Source of the DNA: Streptomyces anulatus
GTDB taxonomy: Bacteria > Actinomycetota > Actinomycetes > Streptomycetales > Streptomycetaceae
Length of the DNA: 64,000 nt
Direction: 5' to 3'
NCBI RefSeq assembly: GCF_014650675.1
Contig: NZ_BMVK01000007.1
Location: forward strand, 186,001-250,000
Position 1 is the first letter of the stretch. Each line of letters starts with the position of its first letter. Below the pieces are notes generated by a model. The model ran no database searches and was not told where the DNA came from. It saw only the letters and a program-made list of their open reading frames with translations. Position numbers and translations under genes: made by a program. Below, piece by piece: positions 24,717 to 33,083 of this stretch.

Positions 24717-26225
24717 ATGCCCCTCGCCCCCACCGACAGCGAAGTGTGGTTCCTGACGGGCAGCCAGTCGCTCTACGGCGAGGACACCCTCGCCCAGGTG
24801 GCCGCCCAGTCACAGCAGATATGCGAGACGATCGGCGCCGATGCCGGGCCGGCCGCACGGATCGTGTGGAAGCCCGTCCTGACCGAGGCGGACGCGATCC
24901 GTCGCATGTGTCTGGACGCCGAGGCGGACGACCGCTGCATCGGTCTCATCGCCTGGATGCACACCTTCTCCCCCGCCAAGATGTGGATCAGCGGCCTCGG
25001 TTCCCTGCGGAAGCCGCTCCTTCACCTCCACACCCAGGCGCATCGCGGACTCCCCTGGTCCACGATCGACATGGACTTCATGAATCTGAACCAAGCGGCC
25101 CACGGGGACCGCGAGTTCGGCCATATCCAGTCCCGCCTGGGCGTCGCCCGCAAGACCGTGGCGGGGCACGTCTCCTCGCCCGACGTGGCCGACCGCATCG
25201 CCGCCTGGACGCGTGCCGCCGTCGGCCGGGCCGAGTTCGCGCGACTGCGCCTCGCCCGCTTCGGGGACAACATGCGGGACGTCGCGGTCACCGAAGGGGA
25301 CAAGGTCGAGGCCCAGTTCAGGTTCGGCACGTCCGTCAACACCTACGGCGTCAACGAGTTGGTGGAAGCCGTGGACGCCGTGGACGACGCCACCGTCCTG
25401 GCCCTCACCCGGGAGTACGCGGACAGCTACGCGCTGGCTGCCGAGCTGCGTCCGGGCGGAGAACGCCACGCGTCCCTGCGGTACGCGGCCCGCATCGAGG
25501 CCGGACTGCGCGGCTTCCTCACCGCCGGGGGCTTCGGCGCCTTCACCACCAACTTCGAAGACCTGGGCGGCCTGCGGCAGTTGCCCGGCCTGGCGGTCCA
25601 GCGCCTGATGGCCGACGGTTACGGCTTCGGGGGCGAGGGCGACTGGAAGACCTCGGCGCTGCTGCGCGCCACGAAGGCCATGGCGCTCGGGCTGCCGGGG
25701 GGCACCTCCTTCATGGAGGACTACACCTACGACCTCGCTCCGGACAGCGGCCTCATCCTGGGGGCCCACATGCTGGAGGTGTGCCCGTCCCTCGCCGCCA
25801 CGACGCCCTCCTGCGAGATCCACCCGCTGAGCATCGGCGGCCGTGAGGACCCGGTCCGCCTGGTGTTCGACGCGGCCCCGGCACCCGGAGTCGTGGTGGG
25901 GCTGGCCGACATGGGCTCCCGTTTCCGGCTGGTCGCCAACCGGATCGACGTCGTGGGCCCGCCCGAACCGCTGCCCATGCTGCCCGTGGCCCGCGCGGTC
26001 TGGCGCCCGGAGCCCGACCTGCGGACCTCCGCCGAGGCGTGGCTGACCGCCGGCGCACCGCACCACACGGTGCTCTCCACGGCCCTGGGCCGCGAGGAGT
26101 TCGAGGACCTGGCCGACATGCTCGCCATGGAGCTCGCCTTCATCGACGCGGACACGACCGTACGCCGGTTCGCCCAGGAGCTCCGCTGGAACCAGGCCTA
26201 CCACCGGCTGGCCGACGCCCTGTGA
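24717..26225 (+). CDS. araA: L-arabinose isomerase AraA
   Basis: This 502-residue isomerase converts L-arabinose to L-ribulose. It opens with EVWFLTGSQSLYGEDTL, the classical AraA N-terminus. The metal-binding residues can be seen in FGGEGDWKTSALLR (Glu), SFMEDYTYDL (Glu), GAHMLEVCPS (His) and APHHTVLS (His). The length is the family norm. ATG 24717 is preceded by AAAGGAG. It lies 77 bp after araB and 50 bp before araD, all one operon. Confidence 0.95.
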   Translation: MPLAPTDSEVWFLTGSQSLYGEDTLAQVAAQSQQICETIGADAGPAARIVWKPVLTEADAIRRMCLDAEADDRCIGLIAWMHTFSPAKMWISGLGSLRKPLLHLHTQAHRGLPWSTIDMDFMNLNQAAHGDREFGHIQSRLGVARKTVAGHVSSPDVADRIAAWTRAAVGRAEFARLRLARFGDNMRDVAVTEGDKVEAQFRFGTSVNTYGVNELVEAVDAVDDATVLALTREYADSYALAAELRPGGERHASLRYAARIEAGLRGFLTAGGFGAFTTNFEDLGGLRQLPGLAVQRLMADGYGFGGEGDWKTSALLRATKAMALGLPGGTSFMEDYTYDLAPDSGLILGAHMLEVCPSLAATTPSCEIHPLSIGGREDPVRLVFDAAPAPGVVVGLADMGSRFRLVANRIDVVGPPEPLPMLPVARAVWRPEPDLRTSAEAWLTAGAPHHTVLSTALGREEFEDLADMLAMELAFIDADTTVRRFAQELRWNQAYHRLADAL

Positions 26226-26275
26226 GCGCCCCCGCCCGGGCGACCGCTCCCCCACCCCCGCCAGGAGGCCCCTCC

Positions 26276-26989
26276 ATGTCCCGCTCCGCTTTCGCCTCCC
26301 TGCGCGACGAGGTCCTCTCCGCCAACCTGCGCATCCCCCGGTCGGGCCTGGCCACCCTGACCTGGGGCAACGTGAGCGGGGTGGACCGGGAGGCCGGGGT
26401 GTTCGTCATCAAGCCCTCGGGGGTGCCCTACGACCGGCTCCGCGAGGAGCACCTCGTCGTCGTCGCGCTGGAGGACGGCCGGGTGGTCGAGGGGGGTCTG
26501 CGCCCCTCGACGGACACCGAGACGCACCGGAGTCTGTACCGGGCCTTCCCGTCGATGGGCGGCATCACCCACACCCACTCCCCGCACGCCGTGGCCTTCG
26601 CCCAGGCCCGCCGCCCGATCCCGGTGCTCGGCACCACGCACGCGGACACCTTCGACGGCCCGGTGCCGGTCACCGAGCCGCTCACCCCCGAACAGTGCGC
26701 GGTCGACTACGAGTTCAACACCGGACAGGTCATCGTGGAGCTGCTCGAGGGCGACGACGAGCGCGCCCGGACCGTGCCCGCCGCTCTCGTGGCCCACCAC
26801 GGCCCGTTCACCTGGGGCGCGGACGCCCATGCCTCGCTGGAGCACGCCGTCATCTGCGAGGCCGTCGCGGAGATGGCGCTGCACACGCTCTCCCTGGGGG
26901 CCGTGCGGCCGCCCCAGCACCTGTTGGACCGCCACTTCACCCGTAAACACGGCGCGGACGCCTACTACGGCAACCCCGGGGCCATGTGA
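26276..26989 (+). CDS. araD: L-ribulose-5-phosphate 4-epimerase AraD
   Basis: This 237-residue class II aldolase-fold epimerase converts L-ribulose 5-phosphate to D-xylulose 5-phosphate, which enters the pentose phosphate pathway. LTWGNVSGVDREAGVFVIKPSGVPYD near residue 25 is the phosphate-binding block. GGITHTHSPHAVAFAQ near residue 95 has the zinc histidines, and VAHHGPFTWG near residue 170 has the third His. The C-terminal HFTRKHGADAYYGN carries the conserved tyrosine region. ATG 26276 follows AGGAGG. It is the last gene of the arabinose operon. Confidence 0.95.
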   Translation: MSRSAFASLRDEVLSANLRIPRSGLATLTWGNVSGVDREAGVFVIKPSGVPYDRLREEHLVVVALEDGRVVEGGLRPSTDTETHRSLYRAFPSMGGITHTHSPHAVAFAQARRPIPVLGTTHADTFDGPVPVTEPLTPEQCAVDYEFNTGQVIVELLEGDDERARTVPAALVAHHGPFTWGADAHASLEHAVICEAVAEMALHTLSLGAVRPPQHLLDRHFTRKHGADAYYGNPGAM

Positions 26990-27015
26990 CGCGCTCGGGG
27001 GGGGGCGCCACCGAC

Positions 27016-27100
27016 GTGTGGGGATTCGGCCCCGTACGTACGGGAATTCACCTCTCACATGCGGGAATTCGGCCCGTACGTGCGGGGATTCGGCCCGTAC
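27016..27100. repeat. Four tandem 21-22 bp repeats, operator-like array
   Basis: The units are 27016-27037 (22 bp), 27038-27058, 27059-27079 and 27080-27100 (21 bp each). The consensus is GTGCGGGRATTCGGCCCGTA plus C; unit 2 diverges in its second half. Unit junctions create the palindrome CCCGTACGTACGGG (27031-27044) and the near-palindrome CCCGTACGTGCGGG. A spacing of 21 bp is two helical turns, as in arrays bound on one DNA face. Confidence 0.8.
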
Positions 27101-27249
27101 GTGATCTGGCGGAGGTCGAGGTGAACGGCGCGTCGCAGGGGGCGTGAGTACGGCGGAGCAGTGCACCGTTCGCCATCCCACGCGCCCTGCCGAGGGCCCC
27201 GAGGCGCGGCGAGGATGAGCCGACCGCACAAGATCCCGTCGAATCCGCG

Positions 27250-27269
27250 CACCCGCCGTTTTGCGGGTG
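27250..27269 (+). promoter_or_regulatory. Leader hairpin before the MfnB-like gene
   Basis: CACCCGC and GCGGGTG form a perfect 7-bp stem with loop CGTTTT, ending 24 bp before the TTG start and 10 bp before its GGAAGGA. It may affect ribosome access; no riboswitch family is recognised. Confidence 0.35.
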
Positions 27270-27293
27270 ACCACGCGGTGGAAGGAATCCACG

Positions 27294-28046
27294 TTGCTGC
27301 TTCTCATCTCCCCGGACGGTGTCGAGGAAGCTCTCGCGTGCGCGAAGGCTGCGGAACACCTCGACATCGTCGACGTCAAGAAGCCCGACGAGGGGTCACT
27401 CGGTGCGAACTACCCCTGGGTCATCAGGGAGATCCGCGGAGCGGTCCCGGCGGACAAGCCGGTCTCCGCGACGGTCGGGGACGTGCCGTACAAGCCCGGC
27501 ACGGTGGCCCAGGCGGCGCTCGGCGCGGCTGTCTCCGGCGCCACCTACATCAAGGTCGGTCTCTACGGGTGCACGACGCCCGACCAGGCCATCGACGTCA
27601 TGCGGGGGGTCGTCCGGGCCGTGAAGGACTTCCGGCCCGACGCTTTCGTCGTGGCCTCGGGCTACGCCGACGCGCACCGGATCGGCTGCGTCAACCCGCT
27701 CGCGCTGCCCGACATCGCCCGCCGCTCGGGCTCCGACGCGGCCATGCTCGACACCGCGATCAAGGACGGGACCCGGCTGTTCGACCATGTGTCGCCCGAG
27801 GCGTGCGCGGAGTTCGTGCGGCTGGCCCACGGGGCCGGTCTGCTCGCCGCTCTCGCGGGCAGCGTCAAGACGGCGGACCTCGCCACGCTGACCCGCATCG
27901 GGACGGACATCGTGGGCGTGCGCGGGGCGGTCTGCGAGGGGGGCGACCGCAACACCGGGCGGATCCGGCCCCGGTTGGTGGCCGCCTTCCGCGCGGAGAT
28001 GGACCGGCACGCCCGGGAGCACGCGGCCACCCCGGCCGCGAGCTGA
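27294..28046 (+). CDS. mfnB: MfnB-like (5-formylfuran-3-yl)methyl phosphate synthase
   Basis: This 250-residue TIM-barrel enzyme of the 4-HFC-P synthase family (PF04476) is known from methanofuran synthesis, where two glyceraldehyde 3-phosphates are joined into a furan phosphate. MLLLISPDGVEEAL matches the family N-terminus. The lysine and aspartate pattern known for the archaeal enzyme is kept: Lys29 in VDVKKPDEGSLGAN, Lys87 in ATYIKVGLYG, and Asp153/Lys157 in MLDTAIKDGT. The TTG at 27294 is chosen for the GGAAGGA ahead of it and the N-terminus match. It heads an operon with an aldehyde dehydrogenase, an alcohol dehydrogenase and a methyltransferase. Genes for methanofuran side-chain assembly are absent, so the furan must go to another, unknown product. 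Confidence 0.82.
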   Translation: MLLLISPDGVEEALACAKAAEHLDIVDVKKPDEGSLGANYPWVIREIRGAVPADKPVSATVGDVPYKPGTVAQAALGAAVSGATYIKVGLYGCTTPDQAIDVMRGVVRAVKDFRPDAFVVASGYADAHRIGCVNPLALPDIARRSGSDAAMLDTAIKDGTRLFDHVSPEACAEFVRLAHGAGLLAALAGSVKTADLATLTRIGTDIVGVRGAVCEGGDRNTGRIRPRLVAAFRAEMDRHAREHAATPAAS

Positions 28047-28054
28047 CCGCCGGC

Positions 28055-29458
28055 GTGGAACCGCAGCTGCGCCGCCCCGGCCCCGTACCCCGCGGTGAGC
28101 ACTTCACCGTCCTCGATCCGGCGACGGGCGAGGCCTTCGACGAGGCGCCCGACCAGCAGGCGAAGGAGCTGGACGCGGTCGTGGGCCGCGCCCACGAGGC
28201 CTGGCCGGGCTGGCGGGCCGACCCCGCCGCCCGCACCGCCGCCCTGTTCGCGTCGGCCGACGCCGTGGAGGCGGCCGGGGCGGATCTCGCTCCCCTGCTC
28301 ACCCGTGAGCAGGGCAAACCCCTGGCCGAGTCGTACGCGGAGATCGCCCGCACGGCGGCCCGCCTGCGCTACTTCGCCACGTCCGTTCCCGAGCCCTGTA
28401 CGATCACGGACGGCCGGGCGGTGCACAGCGAGGTCCGCTGGCGGTCGCTCGGGCCCGTCGCCGCCATCGTCCCGTGGAACTTCCCGCTCCAGCTCGCCTC
28501 GGCGAAGTTCGCGCCCGCGCTCGCGGCGGGAAACACGGTGGTGCTCAAGCCCTCCCCGTTCACGCCGCTGGCCACCCGGCTGCTGGGGGACGTCCTGTCC
28601 GCCGCCCTCCCCGAGGGCGTGCTGACGGTCGTCACCGGGCGTGAACCGCTCGGCGCCTGCCTGGCGTCGCACCCGGGGATCCGCCATGTGACGTTCACCG
28701 GTTCGGTCACCGCCGGGCGGGCCGTGGCGGCCGGTGCGGCGTCCGGCCTCGCCCGGGTCACCCTGGAGCTGGGCGGCAACGACGCCGCCGTCCTGCTGGA
28801 CGACGTGGATGTGGAGCGGATCGCGGACCGGCTGTTCTGGGCGGCGTTCCGCAACTGCGGGCAGGTCTGCATGGCGGTCAAGCGCGTCTACGCCCCGGCC
28901 CGGCTCCACTCCCGGGTGGTCGAGGCACTCGCGGAACGGGCGAAGAGCGTGGTCGTCGGAGCCGGCCTCGACCGGGCCACGGAGCTGGGGCCCCTCAACA
29001 ACGCCGCCCAACTGGCCCGGGTGGAGCGGTACACGGCCACGGCCCTGGCGGACGGGGCGCGGGCCGCGGCCGGCGGCCACCGCCTGGACCGGCCCGGCTA
29101 CTTCTACGCCCCGACCGTCCTGACCGATGTCCGGCCAGGGAGCCCGGTGGTGACGGAGGAGCAGTTCGGCCCGGTCCTGCCGGTGCTGCCGTACGGAAGC
29201 CTCGACGAAGCCGTCGAGGCGGCCAACGCCACCCGCTTCGGTCTCGGCGGCTCGGTATGGGGGACCGACCTGGACCGGGCCGAGGCGGTCGCCGGCCGGC
29301 TGGAGTGCGGGACGGCGTGGATCAACCACCACGCCGAACTCTCCCTCGCCCAGCCCTTCGCCGGTATCAAGGAGAGCGGCGTCGGAGTCGCGGGCGGGCC
29401 GTGGGGGCTGTACGGGAACCTGCGGCCGTTCGTCGTCCACCGTCCCCGGGAGGCCTGA
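28055..29458 (+). CDS. Aldehyde dehydrogenase family protein
   Basis: This 467-residue NAD(P)-dependent aldehyde dehydrogenase has IVPWNFPLQLASAKFAPALAAGN near residue 140, FTGSVTAGRAVA near residue 215, the general base Glu238 in LELGGNDA and the nucleophile Cys272 in NCGQVCMAVKR. The C-terminal blocks EEQFGPVLPVLPY and WINHHAELSLAQPFAGIKESG are also standard. GTG 28055 lies 8 bases after the stop of the furan-synthase-like gene, and no strong ribosome site is visible, so coupled translation is likely. Oxidation of the furan aldehyde made upstream to a furoic acid is a natural guess; the enzyme closely resembles the broad succinate-semialdehyde/aromatic-aldehyde branch. Confidence 0.85.
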   Translation: MEPQLRRPGPVPRGEHFTVLDPATGEAFDEAPDQQAKELDAVVGRAHEAWPGWRADPAARTAALFASADAVEAAGADLAPLLTREQGKPLAESYAEIARTAARLRYFATSVPEPCTITDGRAVHSEVRWRSLGPVAAIVPWNFPLQLASAKFAPALAAGNTVVLKPSPFTPLATRLLGDVLSAALPEGVLTVVTGREPLGACLASHPGIRHVTFTGSVTAGRAVAAGAASGLARVTLELGGNDAAVLLDDVDVERIADRLFWAAFRNCGQVCMAVKRVYAPARLHSRVVEALAERAKSVVVGAGLDRATELGPLNNAAQLARVERYTATALADGARAAAGGHRLDRPGYFYAPTVLTDVRPGSPVVTEEQFGPVLPVLPYGSLDEAVEAANATRFGLGGSVWGTDLDRAEAVAGRLECGTAWINHHAELSLAQPFAGIKESGVGVAGGPWGLYGNLRPFVVHRPREA

Positions 29459-29460
29459 CG

Positions 29461-30549
29461 ATGAGGTTCGGCGCGGCGGTACTGCGCGGTTACGAGGACC
29501 CGTTCGCCGTCGAGGAGGTGATCCTGAACGCGGGGCCGGCCGACGGCGAGATCCTGGTCCGGATCGCGGGGTGCGGACTGTGCCGGACCGACCTCGCCGT
29601 CCGGCACTCGGCGGGCCGCTCACCGCTGCCCGCGGTGCTCGGCCACGAGGGGGCCGGGGTGGTGGTGGAGACGGGCGGCCCGGACACCGGCCTCGGCCCC
29701 GGCGACCATGTCGTGCTGAGCTTCGACTTCTGCGGGCGGTGCCGGAGCTGCCTGGGCGGGTCACCCGCCTACTGCGACCGGTTCGCCGCGCTCAACCTCT
29801 TCGGGGGACGCACCGAGAACGCGGCCCGGTTCACCGACGGGGCCGGGGAGGCGCTGGCGCCCCGGTGGTTCGGCCAGTCCTCGTTCGCCGAGTACGCGAT
29901 GGTCCCGGCCCGCAACGCCGTCCGGGTCGACGCCTCCCTTCCCCTCGAACTGCTCGGCCCGCTCGGCTGCGGCTTCCTCACCGGCGCCGGGGCGGTCCTC
30001 CACTCCTTCGGCGCCGGCCCCGGCGACACCGTCGCGGTCTTCGGCGCCGGGGCGGTGGGCCTGGCCGCGGTCATGGCGGCCACCGCCGCCGGGGCCCTCG
30101 TCGTGGCGGTCGACAGGCACCCCGAACGGCTGGCCCGGGCCGAGCGGTTCCACGCGGTCCCGCTGGACTCCGCCACGGCCGGTCTTCCCGGCCGCATCCA
30201 GCGGCTGACCGGCGGCGGCGCGCAGTACGCCCTGGACACCACGGGTTCCGCCCGGTTGATCAACGACGCTCTCCGGTCGCTGCGTCCGACCGGGCACCTG
30301 GGCCTGGTGGCAAGGCTGCGCACCACGCTGCCGCTGGAACCGGGGACCCTGGACCGGGGCCGGAAGATCTCCCACATCTGCGAGGGGGACGCGGTACCGG
30401 CGCTGCTGATCCCCCGGCTGACCGGGCTGTGGCAGGCCGGGCGGTTCCCCTTCGACCAGCTGATCCGTACGTACCCGCTCGCCGAGATCAACGAGGCGGA
30501 ACGCGACTGCGACGCGGGCCGTGTGGTGAAGCCGGTCCTCATCCCGTAG
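29461..30549 (+). CDS. Zinc-dependent alcohol dehydrogenase
   Basis: This 362-residue medium-chain zinc alcohol dehydrogenase has the catalytic zinc site at CGLCRTDLAV (Cys, near residue 40) and LGHEGAGVV (His, near residue 62). The structural zinc site has four cysteines in FDFCGRCRSCLGGSPAYC near residues 84-101. The Rossmann motif is VAVFGAGAVGLAAV near residue 195. The pattern fits the aryl-alcohol (benzyl alcohol) dehydrogenase branch, consistent with a hydroxymethyl-furan substrate. ATG 29461 follows the aldehyde dehydrogenase stop by 2 bases, so the two are coupled. Confidence 0.87.
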   Translation: MRFGAAVLRGYEDPFAVEEVILNAGPADGEILVRIAGCGLCRTDLAVRHSAGRSPLPAVLGHEGAGVVVETGGPDTGLGPGDHVVLSFDFCGRCRSCLGGSPAYCDRFAALNLFGGRTENAARFTDGAGEALAPRWFGQSSFAEYAMVPARNAVRVDASLPLELLGPLGCGFLTGAGAVLHSFGAGPGDTVAVFGAGAVGLAAVMAATAAGALVVAVDRHPERLARAERFHAVPLDSATAGLPGRIQRLTGGGAQYALDTTGSARLINDALRSLRPTGHLGLVARLRTTLPLEPGTLDRGRKISHICEGDAVPALLIPRLTGLWQAGRFPFDQLIRTYPLAEINEAERDCDAGRVVKPVLIP

Positions 30550-30646
30550 GGCAGCGCGCACCTTCCGGAAGGAGCACGTGGATTCCGCGGCTCTTCCCCC
30601 GCGCTGCTCGCTGTCCGTCGTCCCCATCACCACCAAGGGAGTAAAC

Positions 30647-31555
30647 ATGGTCGAAACAGCGCACCGGAACGACGGTGTGGAGGGTGTGGCGGGAGGGGTC
30701 GGTACGACCGCTCTCCTGGTCGCCGCGGCACGGGCCATCGAGACGCATCGCTCCGACAGCCTGGCGCAGGACGTCTACGCGGAGCACTTCGTGCTCGGGG
30801 CCCCGGTGTCCAAGGACTGGCCGGTCCGTCCGCGGGACGTTCCGGACGGGGACGAGAACCCGCTGTGGGGGCGGTTCGCGCGGTACTTCGGGCTGCGGAC
30901 ACGGGTCCTCGACGACTTCCTCCTCCGATCGGTGCACGCGGGGAACGCCCGCCAGGTGGTCCTTCTCGGGGCGGGGCTGGACTCGCGTGCGTACCGACTC
31001 GCATGGCCTCCCGGCTGCGTGGTCTTCGAGATCGACCGGGAGGAGGTCCTGGCGTTCAAGCACCACGTGCTCGGCGGTCTTTCGGCCACCCCGACGGCGG
31101 CACGCGTACCGGTCCCGATGGATCTGCGCGCCGACTGGGCCGGCGCCCTGCCCGGCGCCGGCTTCGATCCCGCCGCGCCGAGCGTCTGGCTGGTCGAGGG
31201 GCTGCTGTTCTATCTGCCGCCCGCCGCCGAGACCTACCTCATCGATACGGTGGACCGGCTGAGTGTGGGGGGAAGCGCTCTGGCCTTCGAGGTCAAGCTC
31301 GACAAGGACCTGCTGGAGTACCGCGACAGCCCGCTCTACACCTCCACGAAGCAGCAGATCGGCATCGACCTGCTGGACCTGTTCGACCGGAACCCGCGGC
31401 CCGACTCGGCCGGAAATCTGACGGGCAAGGGCTGGTCAGCCACGGTCCGCACCCCGTTCGACTTCACCCGCCTGCACGGACGCGGCCCTCGGCCCGAGCG
31501 GAACGACGCGCTGGCGGGCAACCGGTGGGTCTTCGCGGGCAAGCCCCGACGGTAG
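30647..31555 (+). CDS. LCMT-type SAM-dependent O-methyltransferase
   Basis: This 302-residue methyltransferase of the leucine-carboxyl-methyltransferase (PF04072) class is common in actinobacterial secondary metabolism. VVLLGAGLDSRAYRLAWP near residue 105 is the SAM-binding signature, VVFEIDREEVLAFK follows, and VWLVEGLLFYLPPA near residue 185 is the third block. ATG 30647 is preceded by AAGGGAG. It lies 97 bp after the alcohol dehydrogenase gene with no clear terminator, so it may belong to the same operon and methylate a carboxyl or hydroxyl of the product. Independent transcription is possible. Confidence 0.8.
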   Translation: MVETAHRNDGVEGVAGGVGTTALLVAAARAIETHRSDSLAQDVYAEHFVLGAPVSKDWPVRPRDVPDGDENPLWGRFARYFGLRTRVLDDFLLRSVHAGNARQVVLLGAGLDSRAYRLAWPPGCVVFEIDREEVLAFKHHVLGGLSATPTAARVPVPMDLRADWAGALPGAGFDPAAPSVWLVEGLLFYLPPAAETYLIDTVDRLSVGGSALAFEVKLDKDLLEYRDSPLYTSTKQQIGIDLLDLFDRNPRPDSAGNLTGKGWSATVRTPFDFTRLHGRGPRPERNDALAGNRWVFAGKPRR

Positions 31556-31608
31556 ACGCCGGCCGTGCACCCCGCAGGCGGCGCACCTCGCCGTACGCGC
31601 GATGCGCG

Positions 31609-32460
31609 TCAGGCGTCCAGGCGGCGCTTCGCCAGCCAGGCGACGATCTCGGGGTCGTGGTGGTCGAAGAAGAGGGAGGCCCCGGTGTCGAGGGTCGCGA
31701 TCCGGGCCATCTGCTCGTCGGTGAGCTCGAAGTCGAAGATGTCGATGTTCTCGGCCATCCGCTCGGGCCGCACCGACTTGGGGATCGCGACGACACCGCG
31801 TTGGGTCAGCCACCGCAGCACGACCTGCGCGACGGACTTGTGGTGCTCGGCGCCGATCTCGCTCAGCAGCGGCTGCGTGAAGAGATCGTTCCTGCCTTCG
31901 GCGAAGCCTCCCCAGGACTGCGTCTGCACGCCGTGCTCACGCATCAGCTCCTGGTAGTCGGCGCGCTGGAAGAACGGGTGCGTCTCGATCTGGTTGACCG
32001 CCGGAACGATCTCGTTGTTGAGGATCAGGTCGATCAGCCGGTCGGGGTAGAAGTTGGCGACGCCGATGGCCTTGGCCCGGCCCTCGTGGTGCAGTGCCTC
32101 CATGGCGCGCCACTGCCCGTACACGTCACCGTACGGCTGGTGCATGAGGTACAGGTCGAGGTGGTCGAGACCGAGCTTGTCCAGGGAGGTCTCGAAGGCG
32201 CGGAGCGTGTTGTCCTGGGCGGGCGCGTCCTGCACCCACAGCTTGGTGGTGACGAACAGTTCCTCGCGCGGTACGCCGCTGCTCCTGATGGCGCGGCCCA
32301 CCGCCTCCTCGTTCCCGTACGCGGCAGCTGTGTCGAGGAGCCGGTAGCCGGCCGCGAGGGCTTCGGCTACGGCCTCCTCGGTCTGCTCGGGCGGGATCTG
32401 GTAGACGCCGAACCCGAGGATCGGCATGGTGACGCCGTTGTTCAGGGTGATGCTCCGCAT
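31609..32460 (-). CDS. Aldo/keto reductase (2,5-diketogluconate-reductase type)
   Basis: This 283-residue NADPH-dependent reductase has GFGVYQIPPEQTEEAV and YRLLDTAAAYGNEEAVGRAI, with the catalytic Asp and Tyr near residues 43-48. FVTTKLWVQD gives the Lys near residue 77, and LDLYLMHQPYGDVYG gives the His near residue 110. AIPKSVRPERMAEN is the NADPH-binding stretch near residue 240. ATG 32460 is preceded by AAGGAG. It stands alone, converging with the methyltransferase gene. It probably acts in detoxifying small carbonyl compounds. Confidence 0.88.
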   Translation of the reverse strand: MRSITLNNGVTMPILGFGVYQIPPEQTEEAVAEALAAGYRLLDTAAAYGNEEAVGRAIRSSGVPREELFVTTKLWVQDAPAQDNTLRAFETSLDKLGLDHLDLYLMHQPYGDVYGQWRAMEALHHEGRAKAIGVANFYPDRLIDLILNNEIVPAVNQIETHPFFQRADYQELMREHGVQTQSWGGFAEGRNDLFTQPLLSEIGAEHHKSVAQVVLRWLTQRGVVAIPKSVRPERMAENIDIFDFELTDEQMARIATLDTGASLFFDHHDPEIVAWLAKRRLDA

Positions 32461-33083
32461 GGGTTTCTCCTTGTCGTACGAGGGGCGGGGATGTCGTCGG
32501 CCCCTCGGCGGCGGTGCGGATGCCGCCCGCCCGTCCATGGCCATTGCCTCGCTCCGTCGGCACGGCCGCAACCTGACAGCCGCGCGGCGACGGGGGCACG
32601 GGCATGCTCCCGCCGCGGGAGGGCGGGGACCGCCCCTGGACCTTCATCGTGCCCGTGCACGCGCCGCGCGGGCAGGCCGGGCCGATCGGGGGAACGCGCT
32701 GCGGGGGTGCGACAGGGCCCCCTCGACCGTGCGTACGGCGTACGGCGGGCGCCTGCGGGCCGATCGTCCGTCGCTCCGCGCCCGGTACGCGTCAGCTCGT
32801 CGCATCCACGACGGGGTGCCCGGCGTCTTGTCCGGCCATGCCGTCCAGCACGACGATCGCCTCGTAGTCGGGGGTGCCCGGCTCGGCTGTGAAGACACCC
32901 AGACGCTGGCCGCGCAGCCCGGGCGTACGCCGCGCACGCAGAAAGCGGCCCAGTTCCGATCCTCCATGCTGCTGAGATGCCATGGGCACTATTTTCGCAG
33001 TTCACGGGCGTGGGCGGAAAGCTCGGGGGCCGGGTGCGGGGTGCCGGGCAGAGGAATCCGAGGGTCGAGCGAAAGGACGAACG
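32461..33083. other. Region with one decayed gene and no intact gene
   Basis: Apart from the regulator remnant at 32792-32989, the stretch shows no gene with a ribosome site or the usual codon bias. The bases from 32470 to 32790 remain unexplained. Confidence 0.5.
32792..32989 (-). pseudogene. MmyB-like XRE regulator remnant with large internal deletion
   Basis: The 65 codons read like the two ends of one protein joined together. MASQQHGGSELGRFLRARR is the usual N-terminus of MmyB-like helix-turn-helix regulators, and RLGVFTAEPGTPDYEAIVVL is their usual C-terminus. The join is in frame at TPGLRG. About 200 or more residues, including nearly the whole HTH and the ligand-binding domain, are missing. 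A functional mini-protein cannot be excluded, but loss by deletion is the simpler reading. Confidence 0.6.

Larger units (their letters stand above)
26990..27293. other. 304-bp region before the furan-synthase-like operon
   Basis: It holds four tandem 21-22 bp repeats (27016-27100) and a short hairpin next to the TTG start of the following gene. Open frames on the minus strand across the repeats read as HVRAEFP-type heptads, but they lack a start, a ribosome site and relatives, and are not taken as genes. Confidence 0.6.

Noticed and set aside
27016..27100. Tandem repeats as a CRISPR array
   Set aside because: The units are contiguous without unique spacers, and no cas genes are present.
27055..27252. 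Minus-strand reading of the repeats as heptad-repeat peptides
   Set aside because: No ribosome site, no start in a suitable place, and the pattern is explained by the DNA repeat itself.
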